Assembly: GCF_041435435.1 (NCBI RefSeq)
Contig: NZ_CP108494.1
Span: forward strand, 868,001-932,000
Direction: 5' to 3'
DNA length: 64,000 bases
From: Streptomyces sp. NBC_01241
GTDB lineage: Bacteria > Actinomycetota > Actinomycetes > Streptomycetales > Streptomycetaceae
Shown: positions 55,032 to 64,000 of the stretch, piece after piece
Numbering within the stretch: position 1 is the first letter of the stretch
How the letters are laid out: every line of letters starts with the position of its first letter
Position numbers and translations under genes: made by a program
Notes under the pieces: generated by a model
The model's database searches: none
What the model was told of the DNA's origin: nothing
Seen by the model: only the letters and a program-made list of their open reading frames with translations

Positions 55032-57731
55032 TCACGGCAGCCTGCGCAGATAGGGATCCCAGGCCCGGCGCGGCAGCAGACGTATCCGTGCGTCGACGAC
55101 GGTGATGCCGTCGGGCCGGGCGACGACCGGGTTGCATTCCGCCTCGGCGAGTTCGGGAAGATCGTCCGCCATGAGCGACAGGCGCGCCAACAGGTCTTCA
55201 AGACCGGCGAGATCGACAGGCCCGCCACCTCGGTATCCGGACAGGAGCGGAGCACAGCGCGGTGCGGTGATCAGTTCGTGGACATCGGTGTCGGTGAGCG
55301 GGGCGAGTCGCGCCGCGTGGTCGGCGAGCAACTCGCTCGTGGTGCCCCCGAGCCCGAAAAGAACGAGCGCGCCGAAGACCTCGTCTTGGACGACCCCGGC
55401 CAGCAGTTCGGTGCCCCGAGGGGCCATCGGCTGGACAAGGACGCCGGTCATGACTTCGCCGAGGCGGGCGCTCAGATCGCGGTGGGCTGCCCGTACCCGC
55501 TCCCCACCGTAAAGGTCGAGAAGCACGGCGCCCTGCTCGCTTTTGTGGACGAGTCCGGGCCACTGCGCCTTGAGCGCCACACCGCCGTCGGGGCCTGCGA
55601 GGCGTACGGCGGCGTCGACTGCCTCCTGCTCGGTGGCGGCACAGGCTTGCGGCAGCTGGGGAATTGCGTAGTGACCGAGCAGTTCCCCGGTCTGGCGCGC
55701 GTCCAGCCAGCCACCCTCCGGCGTCCTCGCGAGGCAGGCGTCGACAAGTGCGCGTGCTCCGCAGGTGTCGACACCCGTCGGCCGCGGCATGTTGCCGTGC
55801 GGCTTGGCGAGCCAATGCGCCCGTTCCACCGCGTAGGACAGGGCGCGGGCAGCCGACTGCGGTTCGCCGTAGGCGGGGACCGCATGCCCGTCCGTCGTGG
55901 GCAGCAACCGGACCCGCTCGGCCTGGTCGAGCAGGACCGCGACCACGGGACAGTTGGGACGGTGGTGCGGCACCGGGTCCGTCAGGGCACTGCTCAGTTC
56001 GTCGCCGACCGCTGTGGCCAATGCGGTGGGCACCAGGACCACCAGGACAGCGTCGACCGCACCGGAACGTGCGAGCCGCTCCACGCATTCGCTCAGTACC
56101 GGTGCGCTCACAGCGGGCGTGGTGTCCACTGGGTTGGCGGTACCCGCACCGTCCGGGAGCATGGCGAGCAGCGCACCGGCCAGGTCCACGGGGAGTTCGG
56201 GCACGGTCAGCCCGGCATCCACGCAGGCATCCGCGGTCAGCACACCGGTCCCGCCCGCGTTGGAGAGCACCGCGATGCGGCCGTCCGCAGGCAGCGGCTG
56301 GGTGTTCAGCAGGGCCGCGGTGTCCAGGAGTTCGCCAAGGGTCCGGGTGGCCGTCACACCGGCCTGGGTGAACAGCGCCCGCCGGGTGATGGTCGGGGTC
56401 GCCGCCGCCGCGGTGTGCGAGGCGGCCGCCCGGCGGCCGGCTGCGGAGCGCCCGGCGTCGACCGTCAGCAACGGCATCCGGCGGGCAACGCGGCGAGCGG
56501 TGCGGGAGAACACCCGGGGGTTGCCGAACGACTCCAAGTGCAGCAGGGCCAGGTCGGTCCTGCCGTCGCACTCCCACCACCGCAGCAGGTCGTTGCTGCT
56601 CACGTCGCGTTTGTCGCCGAGCGAGACGAAGCTGGAGATGCCGATGCCCAGGCGCGACAGTCCATCGAGGAGCGCGATGCCAACGCCGCCGGACTGCACG
56701 GCTATCCCCGCGGTGCCCGGTGTCGGCCTGCGAACGGCGAACGTCGCGTCCAGGTGGACGGACTCTTCCGTATTGGCAATGCCCAGGCAGTTGGGGCCGA
56801 CCAGCCGCATTCCCCAGTGGCGGCAAGCCGTGGTCAGCTCCGCCGTCCGCCTCGCGCCGAGGCCCGATGTCACGACCACCAAGGCCCCTACCCCGGCCCT
56901 GCCGCACTGGGCGGCGGTCTCCGGTACGGCGGCGGCCGGAACGGCGAGAACCGCGAGGTCGGGTGGATGAGGGAGAGCACCGATGGAGGCGAAGGCAGGA
57001 ATGCGCAGTACGGCGTGCGCGTGCGGGTTGACCGCGTACAACAGGCCCGGGAATCGGGCGTCGCGCAGGTTGCGCAGGATGGCCCGGCCGACCGATCCCG
57101 GCCGCGTTCCGGCGCCGATCACCGCCACGGAGCGGGGGCGCAGCAGCGGTCGCAGGCTTGCGGTGTCGGCGCTGCGGTCGCGGCTGTCGACAGCCGACAA
57201 GTACCGCTCGTCCGGGGCCAGGCCTATGACGCAGTGCACCGTGCCGCCGTCGAAGTGACGGGTGACGCACAGGCCGAGATCGGCGAAGACCTTGAGGACG
57301 AGGCGGTTGTCGGTGAGAGCGTCGGCGGTGAACGCGGTGACACCGTCCGCGCGGGCGGCGTGCACGAGATGCTCCAGCAGGAGGGTGCCCACGCCACGGT
57401 GATGGAAGTCGTCGGCGACCGCCATGGCGAACTCCGCCGAGGCGGGGTTGTCGGCGGTCTCGTACTCGGCCACGCCGACCAGCCGGTCGGCGAAGACTGC
57501 TACGAGGGTGCGGTGCCCAGCTGTGGGCGCTACGCAGAGCCGGTCGGCGGCCTGCGCACCGGAGAGCCTGCTCACTCCAAAGAACCGACTGCGCAGGTTG
57601 GCGACGGACATGTTGTCGTAGAGCCGCAGCACCCGCGCATGGTCGTCCGGCCGTGCCGGGCGTAGCCGCACCGTGCTCCCGTCGGCTAGCAGCGCGGAGA
57701 CCTCGGGGGTGGCCGGGACGCCGGATGTCAT
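55032..57731 (-). CDS. GNAT acetyltransferase fused to an ADP-forming acyl-CoA synthetase-like protein
   Basis: This 899-residue fusion has an N-terminal GNAT domain (about 10-180; acetyl-CoA loop FHHRGVGTLLLEHLVHAA), a CoA-binding Rossmann domain (about 197-320, SVAVIGAGTRPGSVGRAILR), a succinyl-CoA-ligase-like domain (GPNCLGIANTEESVHL, VQSGGVGIALLDGLSRLG) and a C-terminal ATP-grasp region (about 675-899, GGVALKAQWPGLVHKSEQGA, EAECNPVVARPDGI). The active-site His expected in the ADP-forming branch (ASHTAAAA region) may be present. Such proteins either acetylate protein lysines or make acetyl-CoA. ATG 57731 is chosen; a near-exact island palindrome lies 87 bp upstream. The location links acetyl-CoA control to the regulon. 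Confidence 0.87.
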   Translation of the reverse strand: MTSGVPATPEVSALLADGSTVRLRPARPDDHARVLRLYDNMSVANLRSRFFGVSRLSGAQAADRLCVAPTAGHRTLVAVFADRLVGVAEYETADNPASAEFAMAVADDFHHRGVGTLLLEHLVHAARADGVTAFTADALTDNRLVLKVFADLGLCVTRHFDGGTVHCVIGLAPDERYLSAVDSRDRSADTASLRPLLRPRSVAVIGAGTRPGSVGRAILRNLRDARFPGLLYAVNPHAHAVLRIPAFASIGALPHPPDLAVLAVPAAAVPETAAQCGRAGVGALVVVTSGLGARRTAELTTACRHWGMRLVGPNCLGIANTEESVHLDATFAVRRPTPGTAGIAVQSGGVGIALLDGLSRLGIGISSFVSLGDKRDVSSNDLLRWWECDGRTDLALLHLESFGNPRVFSRTARRVARRMPLLTVDAGRSAAGRRAAASHTAAAATPTITRRALFTQAGVTATRTLGELLDTAALLNTQPLPADGRIAVLSNAGGTGVLTADACVDAGLTVPELPVDLAGALLAMLPDGAGTANPVDTTPAVSAPVLSECVERLARSGAVDAVLVVLVPTALATAVGDELSSALTDPVPHHRPNCPVVAVLLDQAERVRLLPTTDGHAVPAYGEPQSAARALSYAVERAHWLAKPHGNMPRPTGVDTCGARALVDACLARTPEGGWLDARQTGELLGHYAIPQLPQACAATEQEAVDAAVRLAGPDGGVALKAQWPGLVHKSEQGAVLLDLYGGERVRAAHRDLSARLGEVMTGVLVQPMAPRGTELLAGVVQDEVFGALVLFGLGGTTSELLADHAARLAPLTDTDVHELITAPRCAPLLSGYRGGGPVDLAGLEDLLARLSLMADDLPELAEAECNPVVARPDGITVVDARIRLLPRRAWDPYLRRLP

Positions 57732-57810
57732 AGCAGCACCTCTCACGGATCCGGAGGACAGCAATCCCACGATGAGACGCAGAGCGGCCTGGTCACAGGG
57801 GTCTTCCGGG

Positions 57811-57842
57811 GCTACACGGGGACCGACCGGCCCCCGTGTAGC
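57811..57842. promoter_or_regulatory. Island palindrome nested in a longer inverted repeat
   Basis: GGGACCGACCGGCCC (57819-57833, 14/15) lies 87 bp before the GNAT fusion start. It is bracketed by GCTACACGGGG (57811-57821) and CCCCGTGTAGC (57832-57842), an 11-bp inverted repeat, so the site is a 32-bp palindrome. The rest of 57843-58011 shows no gene; a partial copy, GGCCGTTCGGGCC, is at 57931. Confidence 0.55.
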
Positions 57843-58011
57843 TCATGTCGGTGCTCCGTGAGACTGCCGACGCTCGTCGTCGCGCGCTTCCCGGATCAGG
57901 CGGCAGCGTCACCCGCGCCTATCGGTCCTCGGCCGTTCGGGCCGCCCACGGTCCGCGCACCCATGACCGGGAGCCGTGATTGAGGTTCCCCCGACCTGCG
58001 GGAGGTGCTGA

Positions 58012-58160
58012 TCAAGTGGTCAGGAGGGGTTGACGGGGTTTCAGGTTCGTTCGTTCGGTCGTTGCCTGGTTGGCGTAGTGCTTCTCCTCGAACTCGACGG
58101 GGTTGAGGTAGCCGAGTCGTTTCTGGATTCGGCGGGAGTTGTAGAAGCCGTCGATGTGCA
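58012..58160 (-). pseudogene. IS3-family transposase C-terminal remnant
   Basis: The minus strand ends with GFYNSRRIQKRLGYLNPVEF and EEKHYANQ, the usual tail of the IS3-type integrase domain (the YN-R---LGY-PxEFE pattern), and a stop at 58012. The catalytic DDE residues are absent. The 5' side joins an IS5 remnant between 58160 and 58240. Confidence 0.75.
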
Positions 58161-58238
58161 GGTGGCGGATGCCGTCGTTGCGGGCAATGAAGCGGCTGGT
58201 GGAGCGGGGCTGGCTGGCCGAGGACAGGCCGGGCCGGT

Positions 58239-58880
58239 TCACGTTGCCCGCCCCGGTGCCCGCCGCTGCCGCGTAGCCGCCTCGCGCCGGGCGAGGCGCC
58301 GACTCATCACCATGATCATCGACCACAGGATCACGGCCTCGCTGCTGACAGGCTCTGTTTCGTAGTCGCGGGCCAGGCGCCGGCTCCGCATCAGCCAGGC
58401 GAACGACCTCTCGACGACCCAGCGGCGGGGCAGCACGCAAAAACCGCTGGTGTCGTCACTGCGTTTGACCACCTCAAGACGCAGGCCGAGTTCCTGGGAG
58501 GCTCAGTCGACGAGATGGCCGGTGTAGCCGCCGTCGGCCCAGACCAGCCGCAGTTCCCGGAAGCGTTTTGGCAGGTTGGGCAGCATCGTGCGGCCAGCGT
58601 CCCGGTCTGTCGTGGACGCGGGCGTGACCAGTACGTCCAGGAGCAGGCCGAGGCAGTCCGTGATGAGGTGCCGCTTGCGGCCGTTGATCTTCTTCCCGCC
58701 GTCGTAGCCCCGTGAGGCGTTCTTGACGGTGGCATCGGCCTTCACCGACTGCGAGTCCACGATGGTTGCTATCGGCTCCGTTTCCCTGTCCTCCGCCCGG
58801 CGGACACGCTCACGGAGCCGGTCATGCAGTTCCCGCACCAGGCCGCGGTCGCGCGAGCGGCGGAAGAACGCGTAGACACG
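58239..58880 (-). pseudogene. IS5-family transposase remnant with in-frame TGA and truncated 5' end
   Basis: Read on the minus strand: VYAFFRRSRDRGLVRELHDR, then TIVDSQSVKADATVKNASRG (DDE Asp) and KRHLITDCLGLLLDVLVTPA, DGGYTGHLVD, a TGA at 58503-58505, then [16 protein letters not shown] and the Glu region [20 protein letters not shown]. The TGA replaces a likely Trp. The N-terminal third is missing; similarity stops at about 58880, where the recombinase element begins. Confidence 0.8.
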
Positions 58881-58960
58881 GGCCCTATTAGTTACGTGGA
58901 ATCACACGCCGCGGGATGCAACTCGTATCCTGCGGCGTCCCCACGTACTGAGGAGATCCG

Positions 58961-60031
58961 TTGGGCAGCGCGGTCGTGTTCGAGGAGAAGTGGCCGGTCC
59001 TTAGCCGGCACGAGAGGGCAGCCGAGTGGCTGCGAATATGGACGGATCTGGGGCGGGCACCCCGGACGATCGACGCGTACGCGCGGGGACTGGCTGAGTA
59101 CCTGCTGGTCTGCGAGCGAGAGGGAATCGACCCGCTCGTCGCGAAGCGTCTGCACGTGGCGGCGTTCGTGAAGGAGCTGGCAACGCGGCCGAGCCGTCGG
59201 GGAGGCAATGTCGTCGTGCTGGACTCCGGGGCCGGCTTGGCGAACGCGACACTGCAGCAACGTTTGGTGCCGGTGCGGCTGTTCTACGACTACCTCATCG
59301 AGGAGGGTCTGCGAGAGTCCAACCCGGTCGGCCGCGGCCGCTACACCCCGGTCCGGAAGTTCGGCGGACACCAGCGAGGGCTGGTACCCCGGCTGACGAA
59401 ACTGCCGTGGATCCCGAGCGAACAGCAGTGGCTAGACCTGCTGGACGTCGCGCGCGAGGAACCCGTACGCAACCGCGTCATGCTCGCTCTCGCCTACGAC
59501 GCGGCCCTGCGGCGCGAGGAACTGTGCTCACTACGGACCGATGACCTCGACCCCGCCCACCGGACCCTGCGGATTCGGGCCGAGACGACGAAGACCCGGC
59601 GCGAGCGCGTCGTCCCCTACTCGGCGGCGACCGGGGTTCTGCTGTCCGGCTATCTCACGCATCGGGCCACGATCAGCCGGGCCCGCGGGCCGCTGTTCTT
59701 GTCCGAGTCGCGCCGCAACTACGGCCAGCCGCTGACCCTGTGGACCTGGTCGAAGGTGATTCGTCGCGTTGGTCTCGCCGCCGACCTGCCTCGGTTCTCG
59801 ACTCACACCACGCGGCATCTGTGCTTGACCGACTTGGCCCGGATGGGCTGGGAACTGCACGCCATCGCCTCTTTTGCCGGGCATCGCAGCACCGAGTCGA
59901 CGCTGACCTACATCCACCTCTCGGGCCGCGACCTGGCGGAGAAGCTGAACCGGGGCATGCAGCAGATCCATTCCTGGCGCGTCGACATGCTCACCCGTGC
60001 CGCCCGCGCCTCTGAGGCGGTCGCCGAGTGA
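58961..60031 (+). CDS. Tyrosine recombinase (phage-type integrase family)
   Basis: This 356-residue site-specific recombinase has an N-terminal SAM-like core-binding domain (about 15-120) and a catalytic domain with the usual residues: Arg in DAALRREELCSLRTDD (near 173), His-x-x-Arg in STHTTRHLCLTDLAR (near 280), His in ASFAGHRSTEST (near 306) and the nucleophilic Tyr in LTYIHLSGRDLAEKL (near 316). TTG 58961 lies at the right distance from GAGGAG; an internal GTG is an alternative. Its stop overlaps the next gene (GTGA at 60028), an arrangement known from actinobacterial recombinase pairs or trios in mobile elements. Confidence 0.88.
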   Translation: MGSAVVFEEKWPVLSRHERAAEWLRIWTDLGRAPRTIDAYARGLAEYLLVCEREGIDPLVAKRLHVAAFVKELATRPSRRGGNVVVLDSGAGLANATLQQRLVPVRLFYDYLIEEGLRESNPVGRGRYTPVRKFGGHQRGLVPRLTKLPWIPSEQQWLDLLDVAREEPVRNRVMLALAYDAALRREELCSLRTDDLDPAHRTLRIRAETTKTRRERVVPYSAATGVLLSGYLTHRATISRARGPLFLSESRRNYGQPLTLWTWSKVIRRVGLAADLPRFSTHTTRHLCLTDLARMGWELHAIASFAGHRSTESTLTYIHLSGRDLAEKLNRGMQQIHSWRVDMLTRAARASEAVAE

Positions 60032-61123
60032 CCGCACAGTCGAGTACGACGGCGACACAGCCGACAAGCACTCCGACCTGGGCATCGTCCGTCGATCTTG
60101 CCCGCTACGACCGTCGCGGTCTGCTCACCGAGGCTGAGGCGGAAGCGCTGAGGACACTCAAAATCGATCAGATCCGGCGAGACGGCCTCAGCCTCGACGC
60201 TGTGGTGCTTCGGCCGGTGGCCCGGCTGGCGAGGCCGTTGGCGGACGCTCTCGCTGGTCTGCACTGGCCGCCGGACGACCGTCACCAGCGGCGGTTCGCG
60301 CGGGACGCAGCCGGACTGGTGCTGATCCGCTGCGGCGAGCTTCGCCGAGCCTTCTGGGGCTGGTCAGCGGACGACTGGGTGGACCTGATCAACGCCAGCG
60401 GCGCCGACTTCCGGCGCTCATGGGGTGGCCAGATCGGCCCCAACGCCCGGCCGTTCGTGATCGTCTATGCCTATCTGCTCGGCGAGTTCACCGCCTTCGA
60501 CCGACTCGGTCGCTTCATGCGGCCGACCCTGGCCCGTCGGGTCTTCGGGGCCCATCTCGTCGACAATGCCGTCCAGCGGATCTGCAAGGTCCTGGCCGAC
60601 TGGGGCTATCGCCGTGACGCCGACAAGCTGGCCGCGGTGATCTGCCAGATGCTGCTGCTGAACCGCAGCCCGCTACTGAAGGACCTGTCCACCGAAGCCC
60701 TGGCCGCACTGCGTGTTCACCCGGCGATGAGTGGGCAGTGGGGCAAGGACCTCTACGGCCTCCACCGGGCGGTCGCGGCACTCGGCCACGCGGACCCGCC
60801 ACCGTCAGGGCATGAGGCAGGACCGGCCGCGATGGAGGGAGTCCCCGCCGCATGGGCGGCGTCGGTCGAGCATTGGTATGCGACATCGACGCTGACTCCG
60901 AGGATCTGCAGAGGCTACCGCAGCGTGCTCGCGAAGATCGGCCGCTGGCTGGCCTCCGAGCACCCCGAGATCACCGAGCCCAGCCAGTGGACCCGCCAGA
61001 CGTGCGCGTCCTGGGTCGCGGCCGTGGACCGGATGGCTGTCGGCGACTTCTCGCAGTGGACCCACGGCATGCGCTCGCAGAACCGCCTGGGAAAACCGCT
61101 CACGCCGCAGACGAAGTCCGGCG
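60028..61123 (+). pseudogene. Recombinase-partner protein, truncated by an IS1182-type insertion
   Basis: About 365 codons are intact from GTG 60028, overlapping the recombinase stop. The protein has no catalytic tyrosine-recombinase residues in the part seen; a C-terminal core-binding-like segment begins near 285 (ASVEHWYATSTLTPRICRGY), so the lost 3' part was probably the catalytic domain. After LGKPLTPQTKSG (61123) the sequence changes to the IS element and a stop arrives at 61153-61155. Regions such as YAYLLGEFTAFDRLGRFM are as in second genes of such recombinase sets. It is inactivated by the insertion. Confidence 0.72.
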
Positions 61124-61218
61124 ACTCTGGTGCGCAATTCTCTGCGGCTGCTTGACCGGTAGGTGATGATCGTTCCTGCGGTCGTTACGTGTCGTCCGGC
61201 CGTGGAGGGTGGGTTGTG

Positions 61219-62764
61219 ATGTCGTTGCGGCCGATGGGGCTGCCGCCGGTGCCGGAGCAGACGGTGCGGGTCGCGCGGGCGGCGTTCCCGCAGGGGAGTT
61301 TGGCGATCCGGGTGCGGGACCGGCTCGGGGAGGTCTTCACCGATGAGCCGTTCGCCGAGGCGTTCGGGGTGCGTGGGGCGCCGGGTCTGTCGCCGGGGAT
61401 GCTGTCGCTGGTCACGGTGTTGCAGTTCGCGGAGAATTTGACTGATCGGCAGGCCGCGGCGATGGCGATACGGGCCATCGACTGGAAGTACGCCCTCGGC
61501 CTGGAGCTGACGGACACCGGCTTCGACCACAGTGTGCTGCCCCGGTTCCGGGCCCGCCTGGTCGGCAACGGCATGGAGCGTGTCGTCTTCGACCGGCTCC
61601 TTGAGTACTGCGTGGACGCCGGGCTGGTGGCCGCGGGAGGAAAGCAGCGCACCGATTCCACCCATGTGGTCAGCGCGGTACGGGACTTGAACCGGTTGGA
61701 GCTGGCCGGGGAGAGCGTGCGGGCTGCGCTGGAGGCGCTGTCGGTCGCGGCACCGGACTGGCTGGCCCGGGCCGTGGACGTGCCGGAGTTCGCCCACCGC
61801 TACGGACCTCGGGTCGACAGCTGGAAACTGCCCGGCTCCAAGGTCAAGCGCGACCAGTTGTCCCAGGTCTACGGACAGGACGCGTTGCGGCTGTGCCGGG
61901 CCGTCTGGTCGCCCGACGCGCCGGCCTGGCTGCGGGAGATCGGGGCCGTGGACATCATGCGCCAAGTCCTCGTGCAGACCTACACCGTCCGCACCAGCAG
62001 CCGGGGCAAGGAGGTGGTCAGCAAGCGGGAAGCCGACGAGGACGGTGTCCCGCCCGGCCATCTCCGCCTCGCCTCGCCCTACGACACCGACGCCCGCTGG
62101 TCCGCCAAGGGCGACGACCTGTTCTGGCTCGGCTACAAGGTCCATCTCACCGAGAGCTGCGACAACACTCCCCCCGAAGCCGAAGCCGAAGCCGAAGCCG
62201 AAGCCGAAGCCGAAGTCCGGGGACGGCCGAACCTGATCACGGATGTGACCACCACCCTGTCGACGGTGCCGGACGTGAAGGCCACCGCGCCGATCCAGCA
62301 ACAACTCGCCGACCGCGGCCTGCCGCCCGCCGAGCACTACCTGGACTCCGGTTACCCCTCCGCCGAACTGATCGAGACCGCCCGCAGCCGCGGAACCGTC
62401 ATGGTCACTCCCGTCCTCCTCGACCGATCCGCCCAGGCCAAGAGCCACGCCCGCTACGACAAGAGCGCCTTCCGGATCGACTGGAAAGCCCGACGGGTCC
62501 GCTGCCCCCAGGGCAACACCAGCACCGGATGGCACCCGGTGCGACAACGCGAACGAGACGCCATCGTCGTCGAGTTCGCTAAGACGGACTGCCAAGCATG
62601 CCCCGTCCGACCCGAGTGCACCTCGGCCCGGCGCGGCAACCGCATGCTCACCCTCTACCCCGAGCACCTGCACACCGTCCTCGCCGCCGCCCGCGCCGAA
62701 CAGAAGACCAAGACCTGGAAGGACAAGTACGCCCTGCGGGCCGGAGTGGAAGGAACCATCAACC
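61219..62764 (+). pseudogene. IS1182-family transposase, interrupted by a group II intron
   Basis: About 515 codons. The N-terminal part (LTDRQAAAMAIRAIDWKYAL) and the DDE region (KQRTDSTHVVSAVRDLNR; TDVTTTLSTVPDVKATAPIQ; HYLDSGYPSAELI) are those of IS1182 transposases, followed by the zinc-like CQACPVRPEC and KYALRAGVEGTIN. The last motif normally continues to the catalytic end of the protein, but here the frame leaves the family at 62765. A (GAAGCC)n run at 62175-62210 encodes Glu-Ala repeats just before the second catalytic region. ATG 61219 follows GGAGGG. If the intron splices, the transposase may still be made. Confidence 0.85.
62175..62210. repeat. Hexanucleotide microsatellite in the transposase gene
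   Basis: Six tandem GAAGCC units encoding (Glu-Ala)6, followed by GAAGTC. In frame, so tolerated; such runs can change length by slippage. Confidence 0.85.
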
Positions 62765-64000
62765 GTGCGACACGAGGGCGCACGATACGAGTGAACACAC
62801 CGAGTGGAGGTTCGATGTTGAAGGTGTAGTTCCGGGCCAGTGTCCAGGGTCTGTCCCCACCCTGACGTGCGTTGCGGGTAACCGCGGGGTGCGGAGCTCA
62901 GGGGGTCAAGCCCAAGGGTGCCCGTGCCATCCGGGGACCACAGGCGAAGGGGAAGACTGGACGGGCGAACGACGAGTGAACCCCTGGTTGATGTCTCGTC
63001 AGGTATCAGCTCCGGATGATGGATCGCTCTGCCGGAGTCCAGGAACCGGCCGTTGAGAGGCGGCAAGCGGCGACTGTAAGAGGTGAGTTGCAGTCGTAGG
63101 ACACCGCTGTTCCCGGGGCATAGGGGGCGCCCACCCCAGTCGGATCTCGTACGTGTGCAACGCGGAAACCCCGTCGGGGTCCGGGGCCGGTTATCCGGTG
63201 CCCGGTTGGCCGACCGCGAGGAGAGCTCAACTCCCCGGCGGGAACAGGAGGACCCAAGAAGCGAACGCCGGCGGCCGAAAGGCAGCGGGAAAGCGGGACA
63301 CGATGACCGGCCCCTCCGCCGGTCGTCTCGTATAACCGGCCGGATACGGGCAGCTGCCCGGACCCGAAAGGGTGCTGACGTGGGTCTGGTGGGCCTGTGA
63401 AGTGACGATGACCGAAGGCGATGGAACCGAGGGACAAGTTGGACACCAAGGCGGTGAAGGAGGCCGGGATGGCAGATGCCGCTCCGGCTGTGATCGCGGT
63501 GGTGAACGGACCCGAGGACGATGTCACCGACTGGCTGTCGATCGACTGGCAGCGGGTGGATGACGACGTACGGCGGCTGCGGCAGAGGATCTTCACGGCG
63601 TCACAGGCAGGGGACCTGAAGAGGGTCCGCAATTTGCAGAAGCTGATGCTCCGTTCCCGCGCCAACGCACTGCATGCGGTGCGGCGGGTGACGGAGGTCA
63701 ACGCTGGCCGCGAGACGGCGGGCGTCGACGGCAAGGTGGTGCTGACCGCGCCCGGCAAGGCCGAGGTGGCCGACTGGGTGCAGCACCGCTCCGAGTCGTG
63801 GACGGCCCGGCCCGTCAGACGGGTGTATGTGCCGAAGCCCGACGGGCGTCGGCGTCCGCTCGGCATTCCCGTGATCTTGGACCGCTGTCTTCAGGCTGTG
63901 GTCCTTGGTGCTCTGGAGCCCGAGTGGGAGGCACGGTTCGAGCCGAGGTCCTACGGATTCAGGCCCGGCCGTGGCTGTCATGACGCGATCGAGTCCATCT
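62765..64000 (+). mobile_element. Group II intron inserted in the IS1182 transposase gene
   Basis: The element starts GTGCGACAC at 62765, the GUGYG 5' end of group II introns, exactly where the transposase frame loses homology. 62765-63420 is structured non-coding sequence (ribozyme domains I-III) and 63421 onwards encodes the reverse transcriptase in domain IV. Domains V-VI and the 3' exon lie beyond the right edge. Confidence 0.82.
63421..64000 (+). CDS. ltrA: Group II intron reverse transcriptase/maturase, N-terminal part
   Basis: The frame is open from ATG 63421 to the edge of the window (193 codons seen). Reverse-transcriptase blocks RT0-RT2 are visible: SRANALHAVRRVTEVNAGRE, TAGVDGK, RPVRRVYVPKPDGRRRPLGI, PVILDRCLQAVVLGALEPEW and FEPRSYGFRPGRGCHDAI. 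The catalytic YADD motif and the maturase and HNH parts are outside the window. ATG 63469 is an alternative start. The protein would help the intron splice and copy itself into DNA. Confidence 0.88.
   Translation, partial: MEPRDKLDTKAVKEAGMADAAPAVIAVVNGPEDDVTDWLSIDWQRVDDDVRRLRQRIFTASQAGDLKRVRNLQKLMLRSRANALHAVRRVTEVNAGRETAGVDGKVVLTAPGKAEVADWVQHRSESWTARPVRRVYVPKPDGRRRPLGIPVILDRCLQAVVLGALEPEWEARFEPRSYGFRPGRGCHDAIESI

Larger units (their letters stand above)
61124..62764 (+). mobile_element. IS1182-type insertion sequence, left part up to the group II intron
   Basis: The element begins at about 61124, where the recombinase-partner gene is interrupted, and carries the transposase from 61219. Its right part is displaced by the intron that starts at 62765. 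The exact terminal inverted repeat cannot be fixed because the right end lies outside the window. Confidence 0.7.

Noticed and set aside
54846..57665. A 939-codon open frame on the plus strand
   Set aside because: It is the antisense shadow of the GNAT/acyl-CoA ligase gene, which has clear domains; the plus-strand protein is Gly/Arg/His-rich without any family pattern.

Overview
The window is high-GC actinobacterial DNA. Dense divergent gene pairs, ATGA/TGATG start-stop overlaps, GTG starts and the protein families present all suggest a Streptomyces or close relative. Positions 1 to about 57.8 kb look like one large stress/dormancy (hypoxia) island, similar in gene content to the DosR (DevR) regulon of mycobacteria and the OsdR regulon of Streptomyces coelicolor. 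It carries a DevR/OsdR-type response regulator (43626-44330) and a twin-GAF DevS/OsdK-type sensor kinase (44391-46112). Around them are universal stress proteins, CBS and CBS-BON proteins, Hsp20, an Acg-type nitroreductase, an Rv1733c-like membrane protein, an Hrp1-like CBS protein and a nicotinate phosphoribosyltransferase. A palindromic motif, GGGACCGWTCGGCCC with 14-16 bp variants, recurs mostly about 67-131 bp before the start codons of these genes and before the regulator itself. I read it as the probable binding site of the local regulator.

Layout. 0-3.5 kb: group 3b-type NAD(P)-linked [NiFe] hydrogenase genes (hydB, a cNMP-domain protein, hydG, hydD cut by the left edge) and a divergent maturation protease. 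3.6-7.4 kb: an Hsp20 remnant, a three-gene cytochrome b cassette, and a SHOCT/cupredoxin pair. 7.5-17.7 kb: frameshifted polyphosphate kinase 2, three universal stress proteins, NAPRTase, a cNMP-domain protein, CBS-BON proteins, a Tat-type multicopper oxidase and a P-type ATPase remnant. 17.8-23.3 kb: AMP-forming acyl-CoA ligase, pyruvate dehydrogenase E1alpha, E1beta and E2, and a stand-alone acyl carrier protein. 23.4-28 kb: a broken USP, three CBS-BON proteins, a USP and Hsp20. 28-38 kb: frameshifted PEP synthase, AAA ATPase, GH65 phosphorylase-type enzyme, zinc alcohol dehydrogenase and a beta-CASP metallo-hydrolase. 38-51.7 kb: CBS proteins, Acg nitroreductase, USP, Rv1733c-like protein, XRE-PNPOx fusion, a third cNMP-domain protein, the two-component system, more CBS proteins and FtsH.

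52-58 kb is patchier: a decayed phage tail gene, a truncated YVTN propeller, a YbhN-type membrane protein, a CBS remnant and a large GNAT/acyl-CoA ligase fusion. From 58 kb to the right edge is a mobile-element graveyard: IS3 and IS5 remnants, then a tyrosine-recombinase pair whose second gene is cut by an IS1182-type element, which is itself cut by a group II intron whose reverse transcriptase runs off the edge.

Functionally the island combines redox-sensing regulation, electron disposal (hydrogenase, cytochrome b, copper proteins), carbon rerouting at pyruvate/PEP/acetyl-CoA, NAD and polyphosphate metabolism, and nucleotide-sensing modules (USP, CBS, cNMP domains). Signs of erosion are common: three frameshifted genes, two in-frame TGA codons at probable Trp positions, and at least five remnants of regulon-type genes. 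Product calls come from motif recognition in the translated sequence; no database search was possible.
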